In this document: positions 16,803 to 24,878 of the stretch, in pieces
Numbering within the stretch: position 1 is the stretch's first letter
How the letters are laid out: each line of letters starts with the position of its first letter
Program-made: the position numbers and the translations under genes
Notes under the pieces: generated by a model
What the model saw: only the letters and a program-made list of their open reading frames with translations
What the model was told of the DNA's origin: nothing
The model's database searches: none
Source: Streptomyces aculeolatus
GTDB taxonomy: Bacteria > Actinomycetota > Actinomycetes > Streptomycetales > Streptomycetaceae
DNA: 64,000 bases
Assembly: GCF_020400605.1 (NCBI RefSeq)
Contig: NZ_JAINRD010000026.1
Span: 1 to 64,000 of the forward strand
Direction of reading: 5' to 3'

Positions 16803-17966
16803 TCAGGCCGCCCGCGGGATCGGCTGCGGTGGGGGCGGGCCCACGTAGCGCGCCGCGGGGCGGATGATCTTCGAGTCCTCCGCCTGCTCCAGGACGTTCG
16901 CGCTCCAGCCCACCACCCGCGCCGACGCGAACGTCGGCGTGAACATCTCCCGCGGCAGCCCGCACTGCTCCATCACCACGCCCGCGTAGAACTCCACGTT
17001 CGTGTGCAGCTCCCGCCCCGGCTTCAGCTCCGCGAGTATCTCCACCACCCGCCGCTCCACCTCGACCGCGAACTCCGCCAGCGGCCCCCCGAACGACTCC
17101 GCGAACCCGCGCAGCAGCCGCGAACGCGGGTCCTCCGTGCGGTAGACGGCGTGGCCGAAGCCCATGATCCGCTCGCCCGCCAGCACCCGTTCGCGGATCC
17201 ACGGGTCGATGCGGTCCGGCGTACCGATCGCGTCGAGCGCGTCCAGCGCCCGGCTCGGCGCCCCGCCGTGCAGCGGCCCGGACAGCGCGCCGACCGCGCC
17301 GACGAGGCACGCCGCCAGGTCCGCGCCGGTGGAGGCGATCGTGCGGGCGGTGAACGTCGAGGCGTTGAAGCCGTGGTCGACGGTGGAGATCAGGTACGCC
17401 TCTATCGCCCGTGCGCGGGCGGGGTCGGGCTCCTCGCCGGTGAGCATGTACAGGTAGTTCGCGGCGTACGGCAGGTCGTCACGCGGCTCGACGGGCTCCT
17501 GCCCCTGCCCGATGCGGTGCAGCGCCGTCAGCAGCGTGGGCACCATCGCGCACGCCGCGAGCGCGTTCTCGCGGCGCTGCGCCGGCGTCAGGTCGTACAG
17601 CGGCCGGAAGTCGGCCGCCGCCCCGGCCTGGGAGAGCGCGGTGCGCAGCCCCGCGAGGGGGCCCGCGAGCAGGGACGAGCGGGCGATGCCCGGCAGCGCG
17701 TCGCGCAGGGCGGGCGGCAGGTGGCGCAGCGCGGCGGTGCGCGCGGTGAACGCGGCGCGCTGGGCGGCGTCCGGCAGTCCGCCCTCGAACATCAGGTGCC
17801 AGACGTCCTCGAAGGTGCGCTCGCGGGCGAGGTCCACCGCGGAGTACTGGCGGTAGTGGTAGAAGCCCTCGCGTCCGCGTACGTCGCCCAGCCGGGTCTC
17901 GGTGACGACGACGCCGCTGAGCCCCCGCGGGGCGGGGGCCGGGGCGTCGGCCCTGGTTGTGGCCAT
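16803..17966 (-). CDS. Citrate synthase (citrate/methylcitrate synthase family)
   Basis: A 387-residue citrate synthase that would condense acetyl-CoA (or propionyl-CoA) with oxaloacetate. Catalytic region 1 is GPLHGGAPSRAL, region 2 GFGHAVYRTEDPR and region 3 HTNVEFYAGVV. Both catalytic His are present, but the usual Asp of NVDF is Glu here, as in some actinobacterial second citrate synthases. The ATG at 17966 has AGGAG and GAGG upstream; the longer frame runs into the intergenic operator. It is divergent from the HTH-citrate synthase gene with 95 bp between starts. Confidence 0.88.
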   Translation of the reverse strand: MATTRADAPAPAPRGLSGVVVTETRLGDVRGREGFYHYRQYSAVDLARERTFEDVWHLMFEGGLPDAAQRAAFTARTAALRHLPPALRDALPGIARSSLLAGPLAGLRTALSQAGAAADFRPLYDLTPAQRRENALAACAMVPTLLTALHRIGQGQEPVEPRDDLPYAANYLYMLTGEEPDPARARAIEAYLISTVDHGFNASTFTARTIASTGADLAACLVGAVGALSGPLHGGAPSRALDALDAIGTPDRIDPWIRERVLAGERIMGFGHAVYRTEDPRSRLLRGFAESFGGPLAEFAVEVERRVVEILAELKPGRELHTNVEFYAGVVMEQCGLPREMFTPTFASARVVGWSANVLEQAEDSKIIRPAARYVGPPPPQPIPRAA

Positions 17967-17988
17967 GCCGGTCTTCCTCTCTCCTGTC

Positions 17989-18041
17989 TTGATTCGACTG
18001 TCCACCCTTGATTCAATGGCTGTCAATCTTGATCGGATCAA
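17989..18041. promoter_or_regulatory. Array of TTGA/TCAA palindromes between divergent citrate synthase genes
   Basis: Three related palindromes fill the 95-bp divergent promoter: TTGATTCGA (17989-17997), TTGATTCAA (18008-18016, an odd-centred palindrome) and TTGATCGGATCAA (18029-18041, perfect 13-bp palindrome). An extra inverted TCAA..TTGA pair lies at 18023-18032. The array can control both promoters. The obvious candidate ligand is the HTH-bearing citrate synthase encoded next to it, which is inference. Confidence 0.6.
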
Positions 18042-18061
18042 CCTCGACGGCCGGGGAGACG

Positions 18062-19297
18062 ATGGACGAGCTGACCACGCGCGAGGCCGCCGAGCGGCTG
18101 GGCGTGAAGCCGGAGACCCTCTACGCCTACGTCAGCCGCGGCCTGCTGAGCAGCCGCAGGGCGCCCGGCGGCCGCGGCAGCCGGTTCGACGCCCGCGAGG
18201 TCGACGCGCTCGCCCGCCGCCACCGCCGCCCCCACGCCCCCGTCGCCGCGGCGGAGGACGGCGGGGCCCCGGCCGGCACCCCGGTCCGTACGGGCATCAC
18301 GCTCATCGAGCGGGACCGGTACTTCTTCCGCGGCGTCGACGCCACCGCACTGGCCGCCGCGTACGGCTACGAGGAGGTCGCCGACTGGCTGTGGACCGGC
18401 CGCCTCACCCCCGGCATCCGCTTCACCGCGCCGCCCGAGCTGCTGGCCGCCGCCACCGCCGCGGTCGCCGCGCTCCCCGCCCACGCCGGCCCTGTCGACC
18501 GGCTGCGCGCCGCCGCGGTCGCCGCCGCGGCGGCCGACCCGCTGCGCTTCGACCTCGCCGACGACGCGGTCCGCGCCACCGCCCGCGGCCTGGTCGCCAC
18601 CATGGCCACCGCGCTCCCCCTGGCCGGCGGCGCGCACGGCGCGGACGCCCCCGTGGCGCACCGGCTGTGGGCGCGGCTGACGGCGCTGCCGCCCGACACC
18701 GGCTCGGTACGGTGCCTGGACACCGCGCTCACCCTGCTCATCGACCACGACCTGGCGGCGTCCACGTTCGCCACCCGCGTCGCCGCGTCCGCCCGCGCGC
18801 ACCCGTACGCCGTCGTCACCACCGGCCTCGGCGCCCTCGACGGCCCGCTGCACGGCGCCGCGAGCGGCCTCGCGCACCGGATGCTCGCCGAGGCGCTGGC
18901 GCGCGGCAGCGCCGCCGCCGTGGTCTCCGACCACCTGCGCGCGGGCCGCCGCGTCCCGGGCCTGGGGCACCGGCTGTACCCGGGCGAGGATCCGCGCGCC
19001 GAGACGCTGTTCGGGCTGCTGGACGGGATCCCGCGGGCCGCCCCGGCGCTGGCCGCCGCCCGCGAGGTCGCCGAGATCACGGCGCGGCACGTATCCGTAC
19101 GGCCGAACGTCGATCTGGCGCTGGCCGTGCTGTCGGTGGCGGCCGACATGCCGGCGGAGGCGGGCGAGACGGTGTTCGCGGTGGCGCGCACCGCCGGCTG
19201 GGTCGCGCACGCGCTGGAGGAGTACGCCGAGCGCCCCCTGCGCATGCGTCCGAGCGGCCGCTACACCGGTCCGCCCCCCGCACAACCCCTCCCATAG
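18062..19297 (+). CDS. Citrate synthase-like protein with N-terminal MerR/excisionase-type HTH
   Basis: A 411-residue fusion. Residues 1-55 form a DNA-binding helix-turn-helix (LTTREAAERLGVKPETLYAYV, then a basic wing GGRGSRF). Residues ~75-411 are a citrate synthase fold with GPLHGAASG, PGLGHRLYPGEDPR and PNVDLALAVL, so the catalytic His, His and Asp are all kept. The large domain is shorter than in full citrate synthases. The ATG at 18062 has GGGGAG upstream; the longer frame to 18008 would translate the operator array. An enzyme that also binds its own promoter, or a substrate-sensing repressor, is a reasonable inference. Confidence 0.82.
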   Translation: MDELTTREAAERLGVKPETLYAYVSRGLLSSRRAPGGRGSRFDAREVDALARRHRRPHAPVAAAEDGGAPAGTPVRTGITLIERDRYFFRGVDATALAAAYGYEEVADWLWTGRLTPGIRFTAPPELLAAATAAVAALPAHAGPVDRLRAAAVAAAAADPLRFDLADDAVRATARGLVATMATALPLAGGAHGADAPVAHRLWARLTALPPDTGSVRCLDTALTLLIDHDLAASTFATRVAASARAHPYAVVTTGLGALDGPLHGAASGLAHRMLAEALARGSAAAVVSDHLRAGRRVPGLGHRLYPGEDPRAETLFGLLDGIPRAAPALAAAREVAEITARHVSVRPNVDLALAVLSVAADMPAEAGETVFAVARTAGWVAHALEEYAERPLRMRPSGRYTGPPPAQPLP

Positions 19298-19430
19298 GGA
19301 GCGTTACGGATCATGTGCGCGCCTCCGTTACACGCTCGCAATGACCGGGGCGGCGACACGCGCGTAGACCGGTGGCAGGATGCGGAATCCCAGCAGCACA
19401 AATCCAGCGCCGACCTGCCCAGGAGGCATC

Positions 19431-20225
19431 GTGTCGTACCGCCCCCCGCTGCCGCTCATAGCCATCGGCGCGGCGGCCGTGCTCCTCGCCGGGTGCAGCA
19501 GCACCGAGAAGTCCGGGCAGAGCGGCGAGGTGTCGCTCGTCAAGAGCGGCAAGCTCCTCAACTGCACCGGACTGCCGTACGAGCCCTTCGAGTACCAGGA
19601 CAAGAAGAGCGGTGACATCGTCGGCTTCGACATCGAGCTGATCGACCTCGTCGCCGAGGAGCTGGACGTCAAGCAGGAAGTCATCGACACGCCCTTCGAA
19701 GGCATCGAGTCCGGCGCGGTGTTCGCCTCCAACAAGTGCGACCTGTCCGCGGCCGGCATGACCATCACGGAAGAGCGGAAGAAGAAGTTCGCCTTCTCCG
19801 ACCCCTACTTCGACGCCACCCAGGCGCTGGCGGTGAAGAAGGGCTCCGGCATCGATTCGCTGGAGGCGCTGAAGGGCAAGCGGATCGGCGCGCAGATGGA
19901 CACCACGGGCCAGCTGTACGCGCAGGAGAACGCCGACGGCGTCGAGATCAAGGACTACGAGGACCTCGGGCTGCAGTTGCAGGCGCTGGAGGGCGGGCAG
20001 ATCCCGGCCGCGATCAACGACAACGGCGTGCTCTACGACTGGGTGAAGGACCGCCCGGACTTCGAGGTCTCCACCGAGTTCGACACCGGCGAGCAGTACG
20101 GCATCGGCGTCGGCAAGGACAACGAGGAACTGCTGAAGGTGATCGACGACGTCCTCGCCAAGGCGAAGGACGACGGCACCTACGACAAGATCTACCAGAA
20201 GTGGTTCGGCGAGGCGCCCAAGTGA
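19431..20225 (+). CDS. Polar amino-acid ABC transporter, substrate-binding lipoprotein
   Basis: A 264-residue periplasmic-binding-protein type II lipoprotein. The signal peptide ends in a lipobox (VLLAGC, Cys near residue 21). The mature part has the family 3 pattern: LNCTGLPYEPFEYQDKKSGDIVGFDIELIDLVAEEL, ITEERKKKFAFSDPYFDATQAL, GAQMDTTG and a C-terminal YDKIYQKWFG. The likely ligand is a polar or acidic amino acid such as glutamine or glutamate, but this cannot be fixed by eye. The GTG at 19431 has AGGAGG upstream. First gene of a three-gene operon with GTGA overlaps. Confidence 0.9.
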   Translation: MSYRPPLPLIAIGAAAVLLAGCSSTEKSGQSGEVSLVKSGKLLNCTGLPYEPFEYQDKKSGDIVGFDIELIDLVAEELDVKQEVIDTPFEGIESGAVFASNKCDLSAAGMTITEERKKKFAFSDPYFDATQALAVKKGSGIDSLEALKGKRIGAQMDTTGQLYAQENADGVEIKDYEDLGLQLQALEGGQIPAAINDNGVLYDWVKDRPDFEVSTEFDTGEQYGIGVGKDNEELLKVIDDVLAKAKDDGTYDKIYQKWFGEAPK

Positions 20226-21049
20226 AAGAGCCCGCCAATATCCCCGCCGGCACATCCGCCGGCCGGTCCCTGACGCGGCGCCAGCGGGCGAAGCTGGTAC
20301 GCGGCGCGCAGTACGGCGTGCTGCTCGCCGCGGCCGCCGCGGTGGGCCTGCTCGCCGACTGGGGCGAGGTCAAGGACGCGTTCTTCAACCTCGACGTCGC
20401 CGGCGACCAGTTCCCGGACGTCATCACCACCGCGCTCGTCAACACGGTCACGTACACGGCGCTCGGCTTCGCCTTCGGGCTGGCGCTCGGGCTGCTGCTG
20501 GCGCTGATGAAGCTGTCGTCGGTGGCGCCGAACCGGTGGCTGGCGACGGCGTACATCGAACTCTTCCGCGGCGTGCCCGCGCTGCTGGTGTTCATCGCCC
20601 TCGGCTACGGCGTGCCGCTGGCCTTCCAGGTGAACATCAACCTGCTGGTCACCACGATGCTCGCCCTCGGCCTGGTCGGCGCCGCGTACATGGCGGAGAC
20701 CATCCGCGCGGGCATCCAGGCCGTACCGAAGGGGCAGGTGGAGGCGGCCCGGTCGCTGGGCATGTCGCAGACGCGGGCGATGATCACCATCGTGATCCCG
20801 CAGGCGTTCCGGATCGTGCTGCCGCCGCTGACGAACGAGCTGATCCTGCTCACCAAGGACTCCTCGCTCGTCTACGTGCTGGGGCTGACGGTGGACGAGC
20901 AGGAGCTGACGAAGTTCGGGCGCGACGCGCTCAACGACAACCTGAGCCTGACGCCCATCCTCGTCGCGGGGCTGTGCTACCTCATCATCACCATCCCCCT
21001 CGGGCACCTCGTCCGGCGGCTAGAGGCGAAGGCGGCGAAGGCCAGGTGA
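20222..21049 (+). CDS. Polar amino-acid ABC transporter, permease
   Basis: A 275-residue HisM/GlnP-type permease. It has about five to six membrane helices and the EAA loop EAARSLGMSQTRAMITIVIPQAFRIVLPPLTN (about 175-206) that contacts the ATPase. IELFRGVPALLVFI near 110 is the other family signature. With only one permease gene, the membrane channel is probably a homodimer. The GTG start overlaps the binding-protein stop (GTGA, 20222-20225). Confidence 0.92.
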   Translation: MKEPANIPAGTSAGRSLTRRQRAKLVRGAQYGVLLAAAAAVGLLADWGEVKDAFFNLDVAGDQFPDVITTALVNTVTYTALGFAFGLALGLLLALMKLSSVAPNRWLATAYIELFRGVPALLVFIALGYGVPLAFQVNINLLVTTMLALGLVGAAYMAETIRAGIQAVPKGQVEAARSLGMSQTRAMITIVIPQAFRIVLPPLTNELILLTKDSSLVYVLGLTVDEQELTKFGRDALNDNLSLTPILVAGLCYLIITIPLGHLVRRLEAKAAKAR

Positions 21050-21846
21050 CGACGTTGGACAAGGCCGCGGGCAAGGCGGCCCCGGAAGGGCCGGCCATCA
21101 GCGTCGAGGGGCTGCACAAGTCCTTCGGCGACCTGGAGGTGCTCGGCGGCATCGACCTGACCGTCGCGCGCGGCGAGGTGGTGTGCGTCATCGGGCCCTC
21201 CGGCTCCGGCAAGTCGACGCTGCTGCGCTGCGTGAACATGCTGGAGGAGCCGAGTGCCGGGCGGATCTCCGTGGCCGGCGCCGAGGTCACCGACCCGGAC
21301 GTGGACATCGACCGGGTGCGGCGCCGGATCGGCATGGTCTTCCAGTCGTTCAACCTCTTCCCGCACCTGACGGCGCTGGACAACCTCACCATCGCGCAGC
21401 GGCGGGTGCTCCGCCGCAGCAGGGCGGAGGCGGAGGTGGTGGCGCGGGCCAACCTGGTGCGGGTGGGGCTCACGGACAAGGAGAAGTCGTATCCGGCGCA
21501 GTTGTCCGGCGGGCAGCAGCAACGGGTGGCGATCGCACGGGCCTTGTCGATGGAGCCGGAGCTGATGCTCTTCGACGAGCCGACCTCGGCGCTCGACCCG
21601 GAGCTGGTCGGGGACGTGCTGGCGGTGATGCGGCAGCTCGCGGACGAGGGCATGACGATGCTGGTGGTCACGCACGAGATGAGCTTCGCGCGGGAGGTGG
21701 CGGACCGGGTGGTGTTCATGGACGAGGGCGCCATCGTGGAGCAGGGGGCGCCGGAGCAGGTGATCGGCAACCCGCAGCACCGGCGGACGCGGACGTTCCT
21801 GGCACGGGTGCTGGACCCGGCGGCGGCGGAGGTCGGGGAGCTGTAG
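21046..21846 (+). CDS. Polar amino-acid ABC transporter, ATP-binding protein
   Basis: A 266-residue GlnQ/HisP-type ATPase. Walker A GPSGSGKST (about 49-57), Q-loop MVFQSFNLFPHLT, ABC signature LSGGQQQR (about 151-158), Walker B LMLFDEPTSALD and H-loop THEMSFAREVADRV are complete. It starts with GTG overlapping the permease stop (GTGA, 21046-21049), so the three genes form a self-contained importer operon. Confidence 0.94.
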   Translation: MTTLDKAAGKAAPEGPAISVEGLHKSFGDLEVLGGIDLTVARGEVVCVIGPSGSGKSTLLRCVNMLEEPSAGRISVAGAEVTDPDVDIDRVRRRIGMVFQSFNLFPHLTALDNLTIAQRRVLRRSRAEAEVVARANLVRVGLTDKEKSYPAQLSGGQQQRVAIARALSMEPELMLFDEPTSALDPELVGDVLAVMRQLADEGMTMLVVTHEMSFAREVADRVVFMDEGAIVEQGAPEQVIGNPQHRRTRTFLARVLDPAAAEVGEL

Positions 21847-21926
21847 GGGCTGCGGCGGGCGGTTTCCGGGCGCTGCCCGGGGGCTGCGCTGCCGGGGCGC
21901 CGGGGTGCCGTCCGTTCCGCTGCGCC

Positions 21927-21991
21927 TCAGTGCGCGGTTTCGGTGCGCGGTTTCAGTGCGCAGCCTCAGTGCGCAGCCTCAGTGCGCGGTC
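21927..21991. repeat. 13-bp minisatellite, five units
   Basis: Five head-to-tail 13-bp units, TCAGTGCGCGGTT and variants, start at 21927, 21940, 21953, 21966 and 21979. Units 3 and 4 are identical. The stop codon and last codons of the minus-strand hydrolase gene lie in the final unit (21979-21991). Confidence 0.9.
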
Positions 21992-22851
21992 TGGTCGCCG
22001 CCGAACTCCTCGAAGAAGCGGCGTACCGCCGCCGAGGCGTCGTACGCGTCGCTGCCCGTGCCGCTGACGTGCCCGCCGAGCAGCGGGTCGGAGGTGCCCG
22101 GCCAGGCGTGGCCGAGGGGCGTGACGGCGACGAGGCGTACGGGGTCGCGCCCCGCGGCGTCGCGGTGGCGGAACTCCGTGACGCCGGGCGCGGGTTCGGT
22201 CCGTACGGGCTCCGCCGCGCAGCCGGCGGCCTCCGCCCAGCGGGCGACGGCGTCCGGCACGGGCTCGTCCCAGCGGGGGCCGGCCCCTCCGCGGTACGGG
22301 TTGGTGTCGTCGCGCAGGCCGTGGACGGCGAGCAGCGGCGGGGCGGTGTCGTCCGGGCCGCCCGGGCGGCGGACGCCGCCGACGCAGGCCACGGACGCGA
22401 GGCGGTCGCCGAAGGCGACGGCGGCGTGGCTCGCGAGCCGGGCGCCGCCGGAGAAGCCGGCCAGGTGGCGGCGGGCGGGGTCGAGGGCGAGCATGCCGTC
22501 GAGGGTATCGAGCAGCGCGCGGAGGAAGGCGACGTCGTCGACGTCGGCGGCCTCGTCCCGTATCCGCTCCTCCCCTGCCAGCGGCACGCCGGGCAGCGAC
22601 CAGGCCCAGCCGCCCTGGTAGGGCAGTGCGCCCTGGGGCGCGGCCACGGCGTACCCGCGGGCGGCCAGCTCGCCCAGGCCGCTGCCGCGCAGTTGGGCGG
22701 CGGGGCCGAGGCCGCTGGGGTGCAGGTCGACGACGAGGGGCGCGGGGCCTCCGGCGGGTTCGGGGCGGAGCAGGAGGAAGCGCCTGCGGTGCCCGCGAAA
22801 CGTCAACTCGTGCCGCTCGGCACGCCGTACGGTGTCCGCCCGCGTCGTCAT
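21979..22851 (-). CDS. Alpha/beta-hydrolase, polyhydroxybutyrate depolymerase/LpqC-like esterase
   Basis: A 290-residue alpha/beta-hydrolase. The oxyanion-hole strand PLVVDLHPSG (near 40), nucleophile elbow GFSGGARLA (near 132), acid in AVHGLRDDTNPY (near 180) and catalytic His in GHAWPGT (near 247) match the PHB-depolymerase/feruloyl-esterase-like family. No signal peptide is seen, so it may act in the cytoplasm. The ATG at 22851 has AGGA upstream; the longer frame adds ten residues without a better site. Its 3' end runs into a 13-bp tandem repeat, so the last residues may vary between strains. Confidence 0.82.
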   Translation of the reverse strand: MTTRADTVRRAERHELTFRGHRRRFLLLRPEPAGGPAPLVVDLHPSGLGPAAQLRGSGLGELAARGYAVAAPQGALPYQGGWAWSLPGVPLAGEERIRDEAADVDDVAFLRALLDTLDGMLALDPARRHLAGFSGGARLASHAAVAFGDRLASVACVGGVRRPGGPDDTAPPLLAVHGLRDDTNPYRGGAGPRWDEPVPDAVARWAEAAGCAAEPVRTEPAPGVTEFRHRDAAGRDPVRLVAVTPLGHAWPGTSDPLLGGHVSGTGSDAYDASAAVRRFFEEFGGDQTAH

Positions 22852-22896
22852 GGTGATCGATCCTACGGCGGTGCCGGGCACAGGTCCGGCGGCGCC

Positions 22897-23352
22897 CTAG
22901 GAGACCCCGTCCGGCAGCAGCCCGGGGGGAATGTCCTCCGGGTCGATGCCGTTGGGCAGGTCGTCGAGGTCGAGGCCGCTGGGCAGCAGCTCCGTCGGGA
23001 TGTCCTCGGGGTTCAGGCCGCTGGGCAGGTCCTCGGGGTCCAGGCCGCTGGGCAGCAGCTCGGTCGGGATGTCCTCGGGGATCTTGAGGTCGTCGGGTCC
23101 GGCCGAAGGGCTCCTGCTCGGCGGCGGCGTGCAGGCGCACGGCGCGTCCTTGTCGTCGTCGCCGCCGCTGACGAGCGCGTACGTCAGACCGACGCCGCCG
23201 GCGAGGACGACGACCGCCCCTGCCACCGCCAGCCACCGCTTGTTGCTGTTCCTGACCGGGGGCGGCGGGGGTGGTGCGGGCCAGTGCTGAGTGCTGCCGG
23301 CCGGGGGCGTGTGGTCCGGCGGCGGGGCGTCTGCGGGCGGCGGGTAGCTCAT
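22897..23352 (-). CDS. Pro-rich single-pass membrane protein with 23-residue repeats
   Basis: A 151-residue protein of unknown function. The N-terminal ~35 residues are Pro-rich and cytoplasmic. A basic stop (NSNKRW) and one membrane helix (about 40-60) follow, then an acidic stretch with CAC, then an extracytoplasmic tail. The tail has two full 23-residue repeats and one partial copy, each opening with PEDIP and containing LLPSGL (residues 92-151). The repeats carry alternating acidic and hydrophobic residues. The ATG at 23352 is the only sensible start; its Shine-Dalgarno is weak. Confidence 0.7.
   Translation of the reverse strand: MSYPPPADAPPPDHTPPAGSTQHWPAPPPPPPVRNSNKRWLAVAGAVVVLAGGVGLTYALVSGGDDDKDAPCACTPPPSRSPSAGPDDLKIPEDIPTELLPSGLDPEDLPSGLNPEDIPTELLPSGLDLDDLPNGIDPEDIPPGLLPDGVS
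22900..23079 (-). repeat. 69-bp coding repeat in the Pro-rich membrane protein
   Basis: Two adjacent 69-bp units (23079-23011 and 23010-22942) and a 42-bp partial unit encode the 23-residue repeats. The DNA copies are nearly identical over their first half, so unit number can change by slippage or recombination. Confidence 0.75.
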
Positions 23353-23444
23353 GGCCCCAGCTTCGCCCGCGGCGGCGGCGGAAGGGATGGCTCCGCCGGG
23401 CTCGTGACAGGGTTGCGACACTCCGCCGCCGGTCAGAGGGCTGG

Positions 23445-23487
23445 GCGGCCGCGTACGGGAGGGGTTCAGAGTCCCGTACGCGGCCGC
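23445..23487 (-). terminator. Strong 16-bp hairpin downstream of xylA
   Basis: GCGGCCGCGTACGGGA (23445-23460) is perfectly complementary to 23472-23487 across an 11-nt loop. It lies about 125 nt past the xylA stop on the minus strand and 93 nt before the start of the Pro-rich gene, so it likely ends the xylA transcript. The rest of the 260-bp gap (23353-23612) shows no gene. Confidence 0.6.
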
Positions 23488-23612
23488 TGCCTCCGGGCAC
23501 TGCCGCCGGATGGGGTGGCGGGCTCCGTACGGCCGGCCGTGGCGCCGTGGCCCGGGCGTTGTCGGAGGGGCCGCCTACCCTTGGGCGGGTGCGCGGGGGT
23601 GTGGGGTGGGCC

Positions 23613-24776
23613 TCAGACGCCCAGCAGGTGGTCCATCGCCAGTTGGTCCAGGTGCTCGAACGCCATGCCGCGCTGCGCCGCCGCCTCCGGGTCGAAGTCC
23701 TCGTACGCGCCGCGGTCCGCGAGCAGGCCGGCGAGGCCGGAGTCGTCCGCGGTGGGCTGCGCCAGCTCGTCCAGGCGCGAGGCGCGCAGCGCCTCCTGGA
23801 CCGCGGGGTCGGCGCGGAACGCGGCGGCGCGCTCCTTGAGGATGAGGTAGTTGCGCATGCAGCCCGCGGCCGACGCCCACACACCTTCCTTGTCCTCGGT
23901 GCGCGGCGGCTTGAAGTCGAAGGTCTTCGGGCCCGCGTAGCCGGCCGTCTCCAGCAGGTCCACCAGCCAGAACGCGGCCCGCACGTCTCCGGCGCCGAAG
24001 CGCAGGTCCTGGTCGTACTTGATGCCGTTCTGGCCGTTGAGGTCGATGTGGAACAGCTTGCCGGCCCACAGCGCCTGGGCGATGCCGTGCGGGAAGTTGA
24101 GCCCGGCCATCTGCTCGTGACCGACCTCGGGGTTGACGCCGTACAGCTCGGGGCGCTCCAGCCGCTCGATGAAGGCCAGCACGTGGCCGACGGTGGGCAG
24201 CAGGATGTCGCCGCGCGGCTCGTTGGGCTTGGGCTCGATGGCGAACCTGAGGTCGTAGCCCTGGCCGGTGATGTACTCGCCGAGGAGGTCGAACGCCTCC
24301 TTCATCCGGTCGAGCGCGACACGCACGTCCTTGGCGGCGCCGGACTCGGCACCCTCCCGGCCGCCCCAGGCGACGTAGACGCGGGCGCCCAGCTCCACCG
24401 CCAGGTCGATGTTGCGGATCGTCTTGCGCAGCGCGTAGCGGCGGACGTCGCGGTCGTTGGCGGTGAAGGCGCCGTCCTTGAAGACGGGGTGGGTGAAGAG
24501 GTTCGTGGTGGCCGCGGGGACGGTCATCCCGGTGGCGTCGAGCGCCTGCCGGAAGCGCTTGACGTGCGACTCGCGCTCCGTCTCGGAGGCACCGAAGGGG
24601 ATCAGGTCGTCGTCGTGGAACGTGACGCCGTACGCGCCCAGCTCGGCCAGCCGGCGGACGCTCTCGACCGGGTCGAGCGGCGCGCGGGTCGCCTCGCCGA
24701 AGGGGTCGCGCCCCTGCCAGCCGACGGTCCACAGGCCGAAGCTGAACTTGTCCTCGGGGGTCGGGGTATACGACAT
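23613..24776 (-). CDS. xylA: Xylose isomerase
   Basis: A 387-residue class I (actinomycete-type) xylose isomerase, which converts D-xylose to D-xylulose in the cytoplasm and also D-glucose to D-fructose. The length equals that of the well-known Streptomyces enzymes. The catalytic His lies in VTFHDDD (near residue 54). The metal site includes EPKPNEPRGD (near 181-190), FHIDLNGQNGIKYDQD and FDFKPPR. The ATG at 24776 has GAAGGAG upstream. It is divergent from xylB across a XylR-type operator. Confidence 0.97.
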   Translation of the reverse strand: MSYTPTPEDKFSFGLWTVGWQGRDPFGEATRAPLDPVESVRRLAELGAYGVTFHDDDLIPFGASETERESHVKRFRQALDATGMTVPAATTNLFTHPVFKDGAFTANDRDVRRYALRKTIRNIDLAVELGARVYVAWGGREGAESGAAKDVRVALDRMKEAFDLLGEYITGQGYDLRFAIEPKPNEPRGDILLPTVGHVLAFIERLERPELYGVNPEVGHEQMAGLNFPHGIAQALWAGKLFHIDLNGQNGIKYDQDLRFGAGDVRAAFWLVDLLETAGYAGPKTFDFKPPRTEDKEGVWASAAGCMRNYLILKERAAAFRADPAVQEALRASRLDELAQPTADDSGLAGLLADRGAYEDFDPEAAAQRGMAFEHLDQLAMDHLLGV

Positions 24777-24796
24777 GACGGCTCCTTCGGCGGATC

Positions 24797-24823
24797 TATT
24801 TCGTAAGGCCGCTTTACAAAATA
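24797..24823. promoter_or_regulatory. Operator of ROK/XylR type between xylA and xylB
   Basis: The inverted repeat TATTTCGTAA (24797-24806), 7 bp, TTACAAAATA (24814-24823) has one mismatch between arms and is strikingly AT-rich for this genome. Suitable -10 boxes flank it on both strands (TAGGAT at 24822 on plus; TAGATC at 24798-24793 on minus), each about 17 bp from -35-like bases inside the palindrome. One bound repressor would block both promoters. Confidence 0.75.
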
Positions 24824-24878
24824 GGATGCCGACCGGGTCGGAGGGAAGAGCCGGCCCACGAGTCGCGGAGGACACAGC

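Noticed and set aside
21927..21991. Short tandem repeat as a CRISPR array
   Set aside because: Units are 13 bp, adjacent without spacers, and no cas gene is near.
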